Positions 38,629 through 48,989 of a stretch of DNA of 64,000 bases are shown here, piece after piece. Within the stretch, counting starts at the first letter, position 1. Each line of letters begins with the position of its first letter. Made by a program: the position numbers and the translations under genes. Source of the DNA: Corynebacterium ulcerans (lineage in GTDB: Bacteria > Actinomycetota > Actinomycetes > Mycobacteriales > Mycobacteriaceae). The notes under the pieces were generated by a model. That model made no database searches. It was not told the DNA's origin and was given only the letters and a program-made list of their open reading frames with translations. The stretch covers positions 558,001 through 622,000 of the forward strand of contig NZ_LT906443.1 of assembly GCF_900187135.1 (NCBI RefSeq). Reading direction: 5' to 3'.

Positions 38629-39450
38629 TTATCCCCGAGACGGGCACGATGGATGCTGGCCCGCCGCCACCAACGAACGCGTCGCTTCGCATGGATCTGC
38701 GGCAGTAACAATCTTTTCTCCCACCACCACGGCGTCCGCTCCAGACGCTGCGTAATCCAAAAGTTCGCGAGCGTTCCGTACGCCGGACAAGGCGACTCTA
38801 ATCACATCTGTAGGAAGCCCTGGAGCAATTTCTGCAAAAGCTAAGCGGTTGAGCGTCATCGTAGAGAAATCTCGAGCATTGACTCCTATGATTTTTGCGC
38901 CCGCTGCAACAGCACGAGATGCTTCTTCGGTGTCCCGAACTTCTACCAGAGCAGCCATCCCAAGAGATTCGATTCTATCTATAAGCGCAATCATTCTGGC
39001 TTGGTCTAAAGCCGCTACACGCAACGGCACCATATCTGCCCCATAACAGCGTGCTTCATGGATTTGATAGGGATCCACGATGAAGTCTCGACACATCACT
39101 GGTACCGATACTGCTTGACGGATCTCAGCCATCTCGGATAACGAGCCGTGAAACCTTCGACGTTCTGTCTGGCACGCGATCAAACTAGCACCACCAGCAA
39201 CAAGTTCTTTTGCCAGGGCAACAGGAGAATTGATCTCTGCGAGAACTCCCCGGTCAGGAGCTGCTCGTTTAATCTCCGCAATCACACCACAACCACTACT
39301 AAGAAGCGCTGCAATTGCATCACGAGGTGGCTCGCAGGCACGCGAACGGGCTTTGATCTCTTTAAACGACACCACTGATTCTCGCGCAGCTACATCTTCA
39401 ATGACGCCCGCAATAATCTCTTCGAAGACTGATGCCATAACCCGTCCCAT
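38629..39450 (-). CDS. indole-3-glycerol-phosphate synthase-like protein, catalytic residues altered
   Basis: By overall sequence a TrpC ortholog: VIAEIKRAAP, FIVDPYQIHEARCYGADM, MAALVEVRD, IIGVNARDF and a C-terminal GQHPSCP, very close to the mycobacterial TrpC I recall. It has 273 residues, the full length for a TIM-barrel IGPS. However, the lysine that acts as general acid (RKDF in others) is arginine here (CRDF, R121), the ESG loop reads LSG (L221), and SPSKG-type phosphate-side residues read APDRG. Conserved E59, K61, E170, N191 and S222 remain. It sits between lgt and a Trp-operon-associated membrane gene, so it is probably the relic of a lost trp locus. Whether it still makes indole-glycerol phosphate is doubtful. 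Confidence 0.85.
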   Translation of the reverse strand: MGRVMASVFEEIIAGVIEDVAARESVVSFKEIKARSRACEPPRDAIAALLSSGCGVIAEIKRAAPDRGVLAEINSPVALAKELVAGGASLIACQTERRRFHGSLSEMAEIRQAVSVPVMCRDFIVDPYQIHEARCYGADMVPLRVAALDQARMIALIDRIESLGMAALVEVRDTEEASRAVAAGAKIIGVNARDFSTMTLNRLAFAEIAPGLPTDVIRVALSGVRNARELLDYAASGADAVVVGEKIVTAADPCEATRSLVAAGQHPSCPSRG

Positions 39451-39573
39451 TATCTTTAGAATGATCGTTTTTTAGGCTACTGGAACAACCTTCACTTGTG
39501 AAAATCGCCCTTTTTCTAGGGGCTATGAACTATAGTGCATATTTCTCTAGAGTTTCTCTCAACCTGAATAAAC

Positions 39574-40215
39574 CTATCCACGGCCTTTATCTGTTGTGGG
39601 ATCTATATCGGCATCAATAGCATCCCACAAGACTCTGCCCGAATCAGGAGCATCTTCCAGATCCTTACGTATCTTCTGCGAACGCTCTTGTTTGCGCTCA
39701 TACCGATTCTTCTTCGCAGAATCTTTTCCAGGGTTCATCGCAAGCACCAGTCCCCCGAATAATGCGAGGGCACACCCGATGATTGCTAAAGCCGCAGCGG
39801 AAGTATGCGTTGTAAGATTCGTAATTTCTGCCCATCCGGTAAGCGCAGCACCATCTTTTTGATGCCCTGACGCCGATTCCGAGGTCAACAGACTCAAGAC
39901 ACGTTCCCGATCTGGATCTGTTGTCAAAAGGTGTATGGGGGACCATGCTCCCCCAGCCGCCGCGAGTCCTGCAACTATGCCTACCAATCGACGCCCGACG
40001 CGTCGCAAAGCAAAACTTGCTATACACGCAGCGAGAAGCACAAGAGCTACTGCAGTAGTCTCTGTGCTCCACATGCCACCACTCACGTCGAGGGATTTGC
40101 TTCCCGATTTATCGTCGTACGCTTCCACACCCAACCATGGCATGCGTGATGCGCCCCAAACAGCTAATGCTCCAAGTCCGATAAGGGCACTCGATTGCAT
40201 GGGCTTAATCGCCAT
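39574..40215 (-). CDS. Trp-operon-associated membrane protein
   Basis: The 213-residue product has four hydrophobic segments (about residues 10-25, 55-70, 78-92 and 143-160) and a highly charged C-terminal tail. It matches the actinobacterial family annotated as tryptophan-biosynthesis-associated membrane protein (the Rv1610 type), with the conserved LGVEAYDDKSG and TTAVALVLLAACIASF-like parts. Role unknown. In mycobacteria its gene lies between trpE and trpC; here only the trpC-like gene remains beside it, 123 bases downstream. ATG 40215. Confidence 0.8.
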   Translation of the reverse strand: MAIKPMQSSALIGLGALAVWGASRMPWLGVEAYDDKSGSKSLDVSGGMWSTETTAVALVLLAACIASFALRRVGRRLVGIVAGLAAAGGAWSPIHLLTTDPDRERVLSLLTSESASGHQKDGAALTGWAEITNLTTHTSAAALAIIGCALALFGGLVLAMNPGKDSAKKNRYERKQERSQKIRKDLEDAPDSGRVLWDAIDADIDPTTDKGRG

Positions 40216-40275
40216 GTTGGTTCAACCTCTCTTTGGTTTAGGATGCTGTCTTAGCACGTTATAGCGCGCATAAAC

Positions 40276-40632
40276 TTATAACAGCTTGTCTGCATCAAAA
40301 CAGGTTCGATCTCCGGTATGACATGCACCACCGTGTTGTTCTACCGTCATAAGGATGGTGTCTCCATCGCAGTCAAGCCTAAGCTCTTTCACTTCCTGGG
40401 TGTTACCCGAGGTAAGCCCCTTGATCCAATACTCTTGGCGGGATCGGGAAAAATACGTTCCCTGACGTGTGGCAAGAGTGTACGCCAACGCATGAGAATC
40501 CATCCACGCCATCATTAAGACTTCTCCAGTGGTCGACTGGACAACTGCGGGTATGAGCCCAGCTTCATTAAAACTCACACGCCGGAATATGGATTCTTCA
40601 AGCTCAAAAGTACTGGGGTCTGCAATATTCAT
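40276..40632 (-). CDS. hisI: phosphoribosyl-AMP cyclohydrolase
   Basis: Third step of histidine synthesis: opens the adenine ring of phosphoribosyl-AMP, zinc dependent. The 118-residue product has [30 protein letters not shown], and the metal sites [20 protein letters not shown] with the conserved cysteines. It lacks the HisE pyrophosphohydrolase domain, as in other actinobacteria. It is the last his gene of the cluster, 79 bases after hisF. Confidence 0.96.
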   Translation of the reverse strand: MNIADPSTFELEESIFRRVSFNEAGLIPAVVQSTTGEVLMMAWMDSHALAYTLATRQGTYFSRSRQEYWIKGLTSGNTQEVKELRLDCDGDTILMTVEQHGGACHTGDRTCFDADKLL

Positions 40633-40711
40633 CGTTGGTTGTCCTCAGTGTTAGTCTTTGCGGTTGACCATGGACAATGCTTTTTCAATCGCAAAATAAG
40701 GAATCTTGTAA

Positions 40712-41506
40712 CTACTTGGGTGGGGTGGAACATTCACGAACCTGGAAACCAGCCCCCGCAATCGCTTCTTTTACTTCAGGAATTGTTACTTCTCCAAAAT
40801 GAAAGATGGACGCCGCCAACACTGCATCTGCGCCTACAGCGACAGCGGGTGGAAAATGTTCGGCTGCGCCAGCTCCTCCCGAAGCAATCACGGGAATGCT
40901 CACCGCGTCACGCACAAGGGTTAAAAGCTCAATGTCAAAGCCTTGCTTTGTTCCATCGCCATCCATTGAGTTTAAAAGTATTTCTCCAGCACCTAGCTCC
41001 TGCCCTTGGCGCGCCCACTGTACGGCATCAATACCAGCGGATTTACTGCCGCCATGTGTTGTTACTTCAAAGCCAGAGGGTTGCGGAGTTCCACCTTCTG
41101 GGACACGGCGCGCGTCAACGCTAAGGACAATACATTGCGCCCCGAACCGCTGAGAGAGCTCACGAATCAGCTCAGGGCGAGCAATGGCAGATGTATTGAT
41201 GCTTACTTTGTCCGCACCTGCGCGTAAAAGCTGGTCCACGTCCTCAACACTTCGCACCCCGCCGCCCACGGTGAGTGGAATAAAAACTTGATCCGCGGTT
41301 TTCTTGACCACGTCGAGCATCGTTCCACGACCATCCTTGGAAGCAGAAACATCCAGGAAAGTTAATTCATCGGCGCCTTCTGCGTCATACCGTGCCGCAA
41401 GTTCAACAGGATCTCCTGCGTCTTTCAATCCTGCAAAGTTCACGCCCTTGACTACGCGCCCATTATCAACGTCTAGGCAAGGGATAACTCGTACTGCTAC
41501 CGGCAT
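40712..41506 (-). CDS. hisF: imidazole glycerol phosphate synthase, cyclase subunit
   Basis: With HisH makes imidazole-glycerol phosphate and AICAR from PRFAR. The 264-residue TIM barrel has [19 protein letters not shown] with the catalytic Asp near residue 11, [21 protein letters not shown], and [18 protein letters not shown] with the second catalytic Asp. The start ATG 41506 is fixed by AAAGGAG seven bases upstream. A longer open reading to 41581 is rejected. It pairs with hisH in the same cluster. Confidence 0.96.
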   Translation of the reverse strand: MPVAVRVIPCLDVDNGRVVKGVNFAGLKDAGDPVELAARYDAEGADELTFLDVSASKDGRGTMLDVVKKTADQVFIPLTVGGGVRSVEDVDQLLRAGADKVSINTSAIARPELIRELSQRFGAQCIVLSVDARRVPEGGTPQPSGFEVTTHGGSKSAGIDAVQWARQGQELGAGEILLNSMDGDGTKQGFDIELLTLVRDAVSIPVIASGGAGAAEHFPPAVAVGADAVLAASIFHFGEVTIPEVKEAIAGAGFQVRECSTPPK

Positions 41507-41641
41507 TAGTGACTCCTTTGCGTCCGTAGTCCGCGTGTGTATTTTATGGAGACTATCGCACTTCTCCCGCACTTTTCCCATAGCTGGCTACGCGTATCCC
41601 CCATCTGGCGTGCGCTCTAGACCAAGCAGTTACTGCTTGCT

Positions 41642-42424
41642 TTAACGGAACTTATCGATTGCTCGTAGCAACAAAGCATGCGAACGTGCAGAACCTGCGA
41701 CTACGCCTTGTGATTCTGGTGTCCACTCCTCGCCATGAAGGTCCGTCACCTTTCCCCCAGCCGCACGAACCAGCATGACGCCAGCGGCGTTGTCCCATAT
41801 GTTGGGACTCAGGGACAATGCTGCATCAAAAATTCCTGCGGCGGAATACGCTAAGTCGATTCCGACGGAACCTGTAATGCGTGGGCGCAAATACGTTTCT
41901 GCTAATACCCCTAGCAAGCCCTGTCGCACTTCCGTGGGGAAACTCGATTGCACGGGCGAGGAGATAGAAGAAAAGCCCAAATGTGCAGCTGCCCGAGGGT
42001 CATCCTCCAAAGGAAGCTGTGGCCGGCCGTTGATATACAGGGGCGATCCATCAAACGCTCCAAAGCGCTGTCCCGTTATGGGAACGCTGGTGAGACCAAG
42101 GACTGGTTGAAAATCCACCACGAGGCTAATAAGAATCGAACACATCGGGTTTCCGGCAGCGTAATTAGCAGTACCATCGATGGGATCCACGACCCACATG
42201 GGAGTGCCCTGGTCTCCGCCGCATTCTTCTCCGTAAACCTGGATCCCAGTCATCTGGGTCAAGGTTTTCCGTAGATACTGTTCAATTCGAATGTCATATT
42301 CTGTGGCAAAGTCCCCTTTTTCTTTTAACAAAGCAGGATCTGAGCCTAGGCCATGAATAAATATTCTCTCCGCGTCATCAAGGATTGCCTCGGCGACATG
42401 GTATAACTCACGCACATCACTCAT
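41642..42424 (-). CDS. impA: inositol monophosphatase family enzyme
   Basis: Mg-dependent sugar-phosphate phosphatase. The 260-residue product has the metal sites [31 protein letters not shown], and [19 protein letters not shown]. Its place between hisA and hisF, with a 4-base overlap with hisA (ATGA), matches the impA gene of C. glutamicum. Some members of this family in actinobacteria supply histidinol-phosphatase activity (HisN), but the separate hisN of corynebacteria is elsewhere, so the natural substrate is not certain. Confidence 0.9.
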   Translation of the reverse strand: MSDVRELYHVAEAILDDAERIFIHGLGSDPALLKEKGDFATEYDIRIEQYLRKTLTQMTGIQVYGEECGGDQGTPMWVVDPIDGTANYAAGNPMCSILISLVVDFQPVLGLTSVPITGQRFGAFDGSPLYINGRPQLPLEDDPRAAAHLGFSSISSPVQSSFPTEVRQGLLGVLAETYLRPRITGSVGIDLAYSAAGIFDAALSLSPNIWDNAAGVMLVRAAGGKVTDLHGEEWTPESQGVVAGSARSHALLLRAIDKFR

Positions 42425-43149
42425 AGAGCAGCCAGAGCCTCGCGGAGAGTAAAACGTCCCTCGTAGAGAGCTTTTCCAATAATCGCTGAATCGATTCCTT
42501 CGTCTTCATATCGAGCGAGTTCCAGGAGATCTGCGATAGTAGAAATTCCGCCAGAAGCAACAATCTTTCCCTCTGTAGCGGCAGAGACATCGCGCAATAG
42601 TTCAACGTTCGGCCCTGTTAGGGTTCCGTCTTTTGACACATCCGTTACTACAAACCGCGTGCAGCCTTGGGAGTCAAGACGCTCAAGTACTTCCCACACA
42701 TCCCCGCCGTCGGAAACCCAGCCGTTACCGCGGGTCCTCCATTCTCCGTCGATGTTGCGTACTGCAATATCGACTGCAATCCGGTCACCGTATTCCCCGA
42801 GGACTTTTTCAATCCATTCTGGATTCTCAAGTGCAGCTGTTCCAATATTTACCCGAGCTGCGCCTGTGTTGAGTGCTCGCTTTAATGACTCATCGTCACG
42901 AATTCCACCGGTCAGTTCCACCTTGATGTCTAGTGTTCCCACTACTTCTGCCATCAACTCATGGTTTGTTCCCCGGTTAAATGCTGCGTCAAGGTCTACA
43001 AAGTGAAGCCATTGTGCGCCTTGTTCTTGCCATTTAAGGGCTGAATGAACAGGCGACCCATATGACTTCTCTGTTCCGGCTTCGCCTTGATCCAAGCGAA
43101 CAGCTTGTCCGTTGACAACGTCGACTGCGGGGAGGAGTGTGAAAGTCAT
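42421..43149 (-). CDS. hisA: phosphoribosyl isomerase A (ProFAR isomerase)
   Basis: Fourth histidine step, an Amadori isomerisation in a TIM barrel. The 242-residue product has [17 protein letters not shown] with the catalytic Asp near residue 8, [20 protein letters not shown], and [15 protein letters not shown]. In actinobacteria without trpF, HisA can also act as PriA for tryptophan; here the sequence alone does not decide this. The ATG 43149 is preferred over a TTG three codons upstream. Its stop overlaps the impA start. Confidence 0.95.
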   Translation of the reverse strand: MTFTLLPAVDVVNGQAVRLDQGEAGTEKSYGSPVHSALKWQEQGAQWLHFVDLDAAFNRGTNHELMAEVVGTLDIKVELTGGIRDDESLKRALNTGAARVNIGTAALENPEWIEKVLGEYGDRIAVDIAVRNIDGEWRTRGNGWVSDGGDVWEVLERLDSQGCTRFVVTDVSKDGTLTGPNVELLRDVSAATEGKIVASGGISTIADLLELARYEDEGIDSAIIGKALYEGRFTLREALAAL

Positions 43150-43266
43150 AAACGCCAAGTTTAGCCACGAGGATGTAATTCACACCAACGTTGATCTCAA
43201 AACGAACCTCCCCCCTCGATCGAGTACATTCGCCTGGTGTCCTACGCTTCTCAGGAACACAAAGAT

Positions 43267-43899
43267 TTAGAGGGTGGCTAACCAGTTCTCTAACACATGA
43301 GCACCGGCATCACCAGACTTCTCTGGATGAAACTGGGTGGCCCATAGTGGGCCGTTTTCTACGGCTGCCACAAATCGATCCTCGTCGTGGCTCGCCCACG
43401 TGACCAATGGCGCCTGCGTTAAACCATCCCCTTCAAATTCCCAATTTCTCACGCCATAGGAATGCACAAAATAAAAACGAGTGGAGCTATCCAACCCGGC
43501 AAAAAGCTCGCTTTCGCTTTCTGTATCCACGGTATTCCATCCCATATGCGGCAACACTTTCGCTTGAAGCTTTTCGACGGTCCCCGGCCACTCACCGCAG
43601 CCTCGCGCTTGGATGCCGTGCTCAATACCGTGCTCAAACATGATCTGCATTCCTACACAAATTCCCATGACCGGGCGCCCACCGGCTAAGCGTTGTCCAA
43701 TCATGCGGTCCCCCTGGACTTCTCGCAGCCCTTTCATACAGGCGGCAAAAGCACCCACGCCTGGTACCAAAAGACCATCAGCGTTGAGGACTACCTCCGG
43801 ATTACTGGTTACGGTAACCTCCGCCCCTACACGTTCAAGAGCCCGTTGAGCTGAGCGAAGATTCCCTGAACCATAATCAAGCAGCGCCACTTTCTTCAT
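43267..43899 (-). CDS. hisH: imidazole glycerol phosphate synthase, glutaminase subunit
   Basis: Class-I glutamine amidotransferase that feeds ammonia to HisF. The 210-residue product has the nucleophile loop [14 protein letters not shown] and the His-Glu pair in [10 protein letters not shown], plus [16 protein letters not shown] 43899. It lies 117 bases before hisA, after the MFS gene, in the his cluster. Confidence 0.96.
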   Translation of the reverse strand: MKKVALLDYGSGNLRSAQRALERVGAEVTVTSNPEVVLNADGLLVPGVGAFAACMKGLREVQGDRMIGQRLAGGRPVMGICVGMQIMFEHGIEHGIQARGCGEWPGTVEKLQAKVLPHMGWNTVDTESESELFAGLDSSTRFYFVHSYGVRNWEFEGDGLTQAPLVTWASHDEDRFVAAVENGPLWATQFHPEKSGDAGAHVLENWLATL

Positions 43900-43920
43900 G
43901 GTTCACCATACTAATGTGAG

Positions 43921-45333
43921 CTAAGCTGCTGCTTGTGCAAGTGCCTGACGCTTACCCCTTTTTCGGAGGATACGATCCCCTAATTCAGTGGCTAAACCAA
44001 TGCTTACTAAGACAGCGCCGCCTGCAAAGGCCGCGCTATACCCATGTGAGGTAGCCACGACACCCAAGATAATGGAGCCAATACCCGTACCGGTATCAAA
44101 CGAGGCATTCCAGACGGTCGACGCTTGAGCTATTTTCCCGCGAGGCACGCGGAGGAACATTTCCAAAAGCGCCTCGTTTTGCACTAATCCGAATCCTGCC
44201 CCAAAGAACAGAGCAGTAAAGATAAGCCATAACGCAGACCATCCTTGTGTGAGCACGACTACGATGCCGACCAGTCCTATAGAAGACAAAAATAAGCCAG
44301 GGATCATCATGGCACCAGGTCTTTGGAGTCTATCGGCGAGAGTCCCCGATATATATCGGAAAATCATCTGTGCACCACCGACAACGGATAGCATGATCCC
44401 TGCAATCGTCGCACCGTAGATTGGATCCGTTTCTCTTACTGATGCGGGTAGAAAGCTCGACACCGCACCGTACCCCATAGACACACTGGCTAGAGCAACC
44501 GCAGGTACTACGGTGACTACTAGCCCCTTAGTGCGAGGTCTACGATGAATGCGCTTACGAATCTGCCGACGGGTCCTCGCGGGTACCGTGCGTTTAGCTA
44601 CTTTAACTATCTGATTGCGGGCTGTATTCGCCATTGTGTTTCGACGGTTTTTAGCCAGCTCTCGGGCATCGTCTTCTTCAGTCCATACTTCAGCCGCAGC
44701 AGGTTGCGCAGGATCTAAGTTTGGAATCGCAAAAGCCATGATGCCCGCGATAAGAGCTGCGAGTCCGCCCGCAACAAATACGGCATTAAAGCCGACTCCG
44801 GCGTCGATAAGCAACAATCCCAATGGAAGGCACACCATCTGGGAAGCCCCCACAAACAAACCAAGAACCCCAGAAGCTTTCCCGAGTTTTCCTGCTGGTA
44901 CTAGTTGTCCCACCAACGCATATTGGGCAACGCACAAAGAACCAAATCCCACACCACGCACACCGGCAACCACGAGCACTGACACGGGATCCATCGCTAT
45001 GACATACCAAAGAGCAGGAACACCGAGAAGCAACGCAGCAAGCACCATCACTTTGCGGTATCCAAAGCGCAATAATGCCGCATTTGTGCACAATTGGGTC
45101 AACACAGTAACTGCCATGAACACAGCTGTACTGGCCCCTGCCAACGTGTCTGATCCACCGCCTGCGATAACCGCCAGCGGAATCACGGGGAGCATCAGCG
45201 AAAAAGCCGCAAAAGCTGCGGCCACAGCTACGGTTGTAGGTAAGAAACCTGTAATTTTAAGGATCGATTGATCGACGCTTTGCTCTAGCGCCGGTGGTTC
45301 TTCCATCGCTACCGTACTTTCCCTATTTCTCAT
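43921..45333 (-). CDS. MFS transporter
   Basis: Drug/metabolite transporter with about twelve membrane segments in two halves. The halves are linked by a central loop rich in Arg/Lys (RRNTMANTARNQIVKVAKRTVPARTRRQIRKR, positions 44520-44610). Family features are GYRKVMVLAALLLGVPALWY and, in the second half, GTLADRLQRPGAMMI. The open frame extends to 45462, but that part overlaps the upstream hairpin and is not hydrophobic, so the start is placed at ATG 45333 (MRNRESTVAM) with ATG 45306 as alternative. It sits between the small membrane gene and hisH; its substrate is unknown. No histidine-export evidence exists beyond position. Confidence 0.82.
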   Translation of the reverse strand: MRNRESTVAMEEPPALEQSVDQSILKITGFLPTTVAVAAAFAAFSLMLPVIPLAVIAGGGSDTLAGASTAVFMAVTVLTQLCTNAALLRFGYRKVMVLAALLLGVPALWYVIAMDPVSVLVVAGVRGVGFGSLCVAQYALVGQLVPAGKLGKASGVLGLFVGASQMVCLPLGLLLIDAGVGFNAVFVAGGLAALIAGIMAFAIPNLDPAQPAAAEVWTEEDDARELAKNRRNTMANTARNQIVKVAKRTVPARTRRQIRKRIHRRPRTKGLVVTVVPAVALASVSMGYGAVSSFLPASVRETDPIYGATIAGIMLSVVGGAQMIFRYISGTLADRLQRPGAMMIPGLFLSSIGLVGIVVVLTQGWSALWLIFTALFFGAGFGLVQNEALLEMFLRVPRGKIAQASTVWNASFDTGTGIGSIILGVVATSHGYSAAFAGGAVLVSIGLATELGDRILRKRGKRQALAQAAA

Positions 45334-45464
45334 GCTTGATTTTTTATCTCCGACTATGCTCAATCCCTCCCGTTCAATAAAAGATAAGCACCCACGTGCA
45401 TCCTCCATTGTGGACCACTTTTCTTGTTGAGATACACCGGGCCATGGTTTTAGCGCAAACAAAT

Positions 45465-45510
45465 AACGGTGAGAAACTAACGCCTATTGGCTAAGTCTGC
45501 ACTCACCGTT
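45465..45510 (-). terminator. hairpin between small membrane gene and MFS gene
   Basis: Perfect 9-bp arms AACGGTGAG / CTCACCGTT across 28 bases, 27 bases past the stop of the gene at 45537. A T-rich tail (ATTTGTTTGC) follows on the minus strand. It would end, or attenuate, the hisD-hisC-hisB part of the cluster. Confidence 0.65.
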
Positions 45511-45536
45511 TGTCCGCGCTGTGTGTATTCACTGAA

Positions 45537-45740
45537 TCAATACAAACTCACGGCCCATGCGATTCCGCCACCGATGGATACTAACGCACATGCGCCCAAA
45601 GCCACGGCTAACAAAATGTTTTCTGCTTTATACGCCGACCAGACGCCTCCAACCAACAGTCCGCCGATCAGAAACAGTATGTAGGACACTAAATAGTCTC
45701 CCGTAGTGCCTGCGGCAAGATACATATCTGAATGTTCCAC
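45537..45740 (-). CDS. small two-helix membrane protein, 67 aa
   Basis: I do not recognise a function. Two hydrophobic segments (YLVSYILFLIGGLLVGGVW and ILLAVALGACALVSIGGGIAWAV) make it an integral membrane protein. It begins only two bases after the hisB stop, so it is translationally coupled to hisB. A gene at this place between hisB and hisH is conserved in C. glutamicum as an unnamed orf. The start is GTG 45740 or ATG 45725. Confidence 0.8.
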   Translation of the reverse strand: MEHSDMYLAAGTTGDYLVSYILFLIGGLLVGGVWSAYKAENILLAVALGACALVSIGGGIAWAVSLY

Positions 45741-45742
45741 TA

Positions 45743-46351
45743 CTACAAGGCCCCTTTAGTAGACGGAATCCCTGTCAAACGAGAATCAGGCTCCGTAGCA
45801 TGCCGAATCGCCCGGGCTACGGCTTTGAATTCTGCCTCCGTTATATGGTGGGGATCACGACCATAACGGCAATTCACATGCAAGGTAATGGCAGCATTGA
45901 GCGCTAAGGATTCAAAGAAGTGCTGGTTAATGACCGTGGGATAGTGCCCTCCGATAACGGAATGCGCCATGTAATCGGGCTCTCCGTTCATGACGAAGTA
46001 AGGGCGTCCTGAAAAATCTACTATTGCCTCGCACAGAGTCTCATCCATGGGCAGTTGGAAAGACCCAAAACGACGGATCCCGCGCTTATCGCCCACAGCT
46101 GCGAGTAGGGCTTGCCCCAGGACAATCGCAGTGTCTTCAACCGTGTGATGCGCGTCTATGTGAGTATCGCCTGTAGCGGAAACAGTTAAATCAAAAGCGC
46201 CATGCACACCGAATGCTGTAAGCATATGGTCCAAAAAAGGCACCCCTGTGTTCACCTCGACCTGCCCGGTCCCGTCAAGGTTAATGGTGACAGTGATATG
46301 TGATTCGCTCGTGGTACGAGTCACCGTTCCAACTCTAGGGGTTGTCGCCAT
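45743..46351 (-). CDS. hisB: imidazoleglycerol-phosphate dehydratase
   Basis: Manganese-dependent removal of water in the histidine pathway. The 202-residue product is monofunctional, without the phosphatase domain found in enterobacteria. Metal sites are [14 protein letters not shown] and the later [24 protein letters not shown] and [18 protein letters not shown] are also typical. Start ATG 46351. It lies 125 bases after hisC. Confidence 0.96.
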   Translation of the reverse strand: MATTPRVGTVTRTTSESHITVTINLDGTGQVEVNTGVPFLDHMLTAFGVHGAFDLTVSATGDTHIDAHHTVEDTAIVLGQALLAAVGDKRGIRRFGSFQLPMDETLCEAIVDFSGRPYFVMNGEPDYMAHSVIGGHYPTVINQHFFESLALNAAITLHVNCRYGRDPHHITEAEFKAVARAIRHATEPDSRLTGIPSTKGAL

Positions 46352-46476
46352 CTCAATATCCTTATCCGTTTTAGAAAAAGGGAACGCGTCCCTATCTGTA
46401 CTAAATAGCTACGCTAAATCTTCAGTCTCATACCGATCGTACTGGGAATACAATAATTCAAGTGCTTTGTAGCTTG

Positions 46477-47592
46477 CTACGCCATAGGACTAATTCCATG
46501 AGTATGGGCGACCCGACGCGCAGCTTGGATGAAAGCATCGTTTTCCGAGGGAAGGCCTATAGTGACGCGTAGATAACCAGGAACTCCCACGTCCCGGATG
46601 AGAACATCGCCATCTAAAAACTCCTGCCATGCAGTGTGCTGGTCTTTAAAAGCCCCGAAAAATAGGAAATTAGCGTGGCTCGGCACTACATCAAAACCAC
46701 ATGCAATCAAGGCATCCTGAACACGCTGTCGTTCTCGCACCAATATGTCCACCGTCGCAAGGGTGTCTTTGCTATGCTTCAATGCCACCAATGCCGCAGT
46801 CTGGGAAAGCGACGATAAATGGTAAGGCAAGCGAACCAGCATCACGGCTTCTATGAATGCAGGTGAAGCTACAAAATAGCCGAGTCGCCCACCCGCGAAA
46901 TCAAACGCCTTGCTCATCGTTCGAGAGACCACAATGGTATCCGGATATTCCGCAATTAAAGTTGTAGTGCTAGGAGCATCCGAAAACTCTGCATATGCCT
47001 CGTCCACAATGACAATTCCTGGGGCAGCGTCTGCGATACGACGAATATCGTCAATCGACGTGACATCACCCGTGGGATTATTAGGTGTAGTCACAAAGAT
47101 GATCTCGGGCGAGTGCTCAGCGATAGCCTCAAGAGCAGCATCTATATCAATACGAAAATCCGCTCCACGCGGGCACGAAACAAAAGCAGTATGAGTCCCT
47201 TCTGCCAGGATGGGGTGCATAGAGTAACTCGGCTGGAATCCTAATGCTGTGCGTCCTGGGCCACCGAAAGCCTGCAGAAGTTGCTGCAATACTTCGTTGG
47301 AACCATTCGCCGCCCACACGTTTTTATAAGAAACCTCTGTACCGGTGCGCTCAGTCACGTATTGAGCCAGCGCAATCCTGAGCTCTACGGAATCGCGTTC
47401 AGGGTATCTATTAAGAGAGCGCGCTTGTTCCGCCACCGCATGCGCCAGTTCCTCGATCAGAGCGTCAGAAGGAGAGTACGGATTCTCGTTGGTGTTAAGC
47501 CGTACATCTACTCCCAATTGCGGCGCCCCGTATGCTGATTGGCCACGTAACTCAGGACGGAGCGGAAGATCGTCCAAACTAATCTCTGACAT
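46477..47592 (-). CDS. hisC: histidinol-phosphate aminotransferase
   Basis: PLP-dependent transamination of imidazole-acetol phosphate. The 371-residue product has [58 protein letters not shown] and the PLP lysine in [20 protein letters not shown] 47592 ([15 protein letters not shown]) matches the family start; ATG 47613 seven codons earlier is possible. It follows hisD by 77 bases. Confidence 0.95.
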   Translation of the reverse strand: MSEISLDDLPLRPELRGQSAYGAPQLGVDVRLNTNENPYSPSDALIEELAHAVAEQARSLNRYPERDSVELRIALAQYVTERTGTEVSYKNVWAANGSNEVLQQLLQAFGGPGRTALGFQPSYSMHPILAEGTHTAFVSCPRGADFRIDIDAALEAIAEHSPEIIFVTTPNNPTGDVTSIDDIRRIADAAPGIVIVDEAYAEFSDAPSTTTLIAEYPDTIVVSRTMSKAFDFAGGRLGYFVASPAFIEAVMLVRLPYHLSSLSQTAALVALKHSKDTLATVDILVRERQRVQDALIACGFDVVPSHANFLFFGAFKDQHTAWQEFLDGDVLIRDVGVPGYLRVTIGLPSENDAFIQAARRVAHTHGISPMA

Positions 47593-47669
47593 ATATTCAG
47601 GTGCTTCTCTCATGTGTTAGGGCAATAAGGGCTTTGTTGGTTATCAAAGGCTTAGGCTAGAGATCAGAT

Positions 47670-48989
47670 TCACTCTGCGGTGAGGTCCTCAAACCTGGAA
47701 CGAATAGCCTCTCCGTGCGCAGGAAGCTCCTCTGCGTCGGCAAGAGCAACAATCGTATCCGAGATGTCTTTTAGCGCGGCCTCATCATATTCAATGAGGT
47801 TCACCGCGCGGAGGAAAGTATGTGTGGAAAGTCCCGAGCTATAACGCGCACTCCCAGATGTCGGAAGAACATGGTTAGAGCCTGCGGCATAATCGCCAAG
47901 CGGAACCGGTGAGAAACCCCCGACAAAGATAGCGCCTGCGTTGCGTATCTTGCGAGCATCCTCCTGGGCATTTTCCGTGTGGATCTCCAAGTGCTCCGCA
48001 GCATAAGCATCGGCGACAGTCAGCGCGGTCGCGAGATCGTCGACAAGCACGATGCCCGATTGCTTCCCTTGGAGAGCTTGGGCAACCCGATCTGAGTTGC
48101 GTGTAATCTCAAAGCGTGCCTTTATCTCAGCATTAACGCGTTCTGCGAGGTCTTCCGAGTCCGTTATCAACACTGAGGCTGCTAAAACATCATGTTCTGC
48201 CTGGCTAATAAGGTCATAGGCAATCCATACTGGGTTAGCGCTTCCATCCGCTACGATCGCGATTTCAGTTGGACCCGCTTCTGAGTCAATACCTACTACG
48301 CCATTGACCATGCGTTTTGCCGCAGTAACAAAGATATTTCCGGGCCCGGTGATCATATCCACAGGCTCCAAACCTTCAGCGTCATCGCCGTAAGCTAAAA
48401 GTCCTACCGCTTGTGCTCCCCCTACCGCCCAGACTTCCGAGACTCCTAGCAGTTTTGCAGCTGCAAGAATCGTCGGGTGTGGCCAGCCACCACAGTGAGC
48501 TTGCGGTGGCGATGCCACCACCAAAGACGTGACTCCGGCTTCCTGAGCTGGCACCACGTTCATAACAACGCTTGAGGGATACACCGCGTTTCCACCTGGA
48601 ACATACAGTCCCACGCGTTCCACAGGCAGGAATACTTCAGTGACTGTGGCTCCAGCAGCAAGGTGTGTCGCGTGTTCCTGTGGCTTTTGATCAGCATGGA
48701 CTTTGCGGACTCGGGCAATAGCCTCATCAAGTGCCTGCTTTACCTCGGGAGTTAAAGAATCCAATGCAGCGTCAATCACATCCTGCGGGACGCGCACGCT
48801 CTTCGGCCTCACGTGATCAAATTTTTCGCCAAAATCAAGGGCGGCTTGAGCACCGTGCTCGTGAATCTTATGCAGAAGCGGCTCAACAATATGCGCAACG
48901 GAGTTAACATCGGTACCTCCGCGCGGGAGAGTACGACGGAGTTCACTCGTAGTAGGGGTATGTCCGCGTAGATCGATCAAGCTCAGCAT
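47670..48989 (-). CDS. hisD: histidinol dehydrogenase
   Basis: Zinc enzyme that oxidises histidinol to histidine in two NAD-dependent steps. The 439-residue product has [36 protein letters not shown], and zinc-region [15 protein letters not shown]. The later ligands are in [12 protein letters not shown] and [18 protein letters not shown]. It is the first gene of the his cluster, with a good -10 box about 110 bases upstream. GGAAG lies 11 bases before the ATG. Confidence 0.97.
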   Translation of the reverse strand: MLSLIDLRGHTPTTSELRRTLPRGGTDVNSVAHIVEPLLHKIHEHGAQAALDFGEKFDHVRPKSVRVPQDVIDAALDSLTPEVKQALDEAIARVRKVHADQKPQEHATHLAAGATVTEVFLPVERVGLYVPGGNAVYPSSVVMNVVPAQEAGVTSLVVASPPQAHCGGWPHPTILAAAKLLGVSEVWAVGGAQAVGLLAYGDDAEGLEPVDMITGPGNIFVTAAKRMVNGVVGIDSEAGPTEIAIVADGSANPVWIAYDLISQAEHDVLAASVLITDSEDLAERVNAEIKARFEITRNSDRVAQALQGKQSGIVLVDDLATALTVADAYAAEHLEIHTENAQEDARKIRNAGAIFVGGFSPVPLGDYAAGSNHVLPTSGSARYSSGLSTHTFLRAVNLIEYDEAALKDISDTIVALADAEELPAHGEAIRSRFEDLTAE

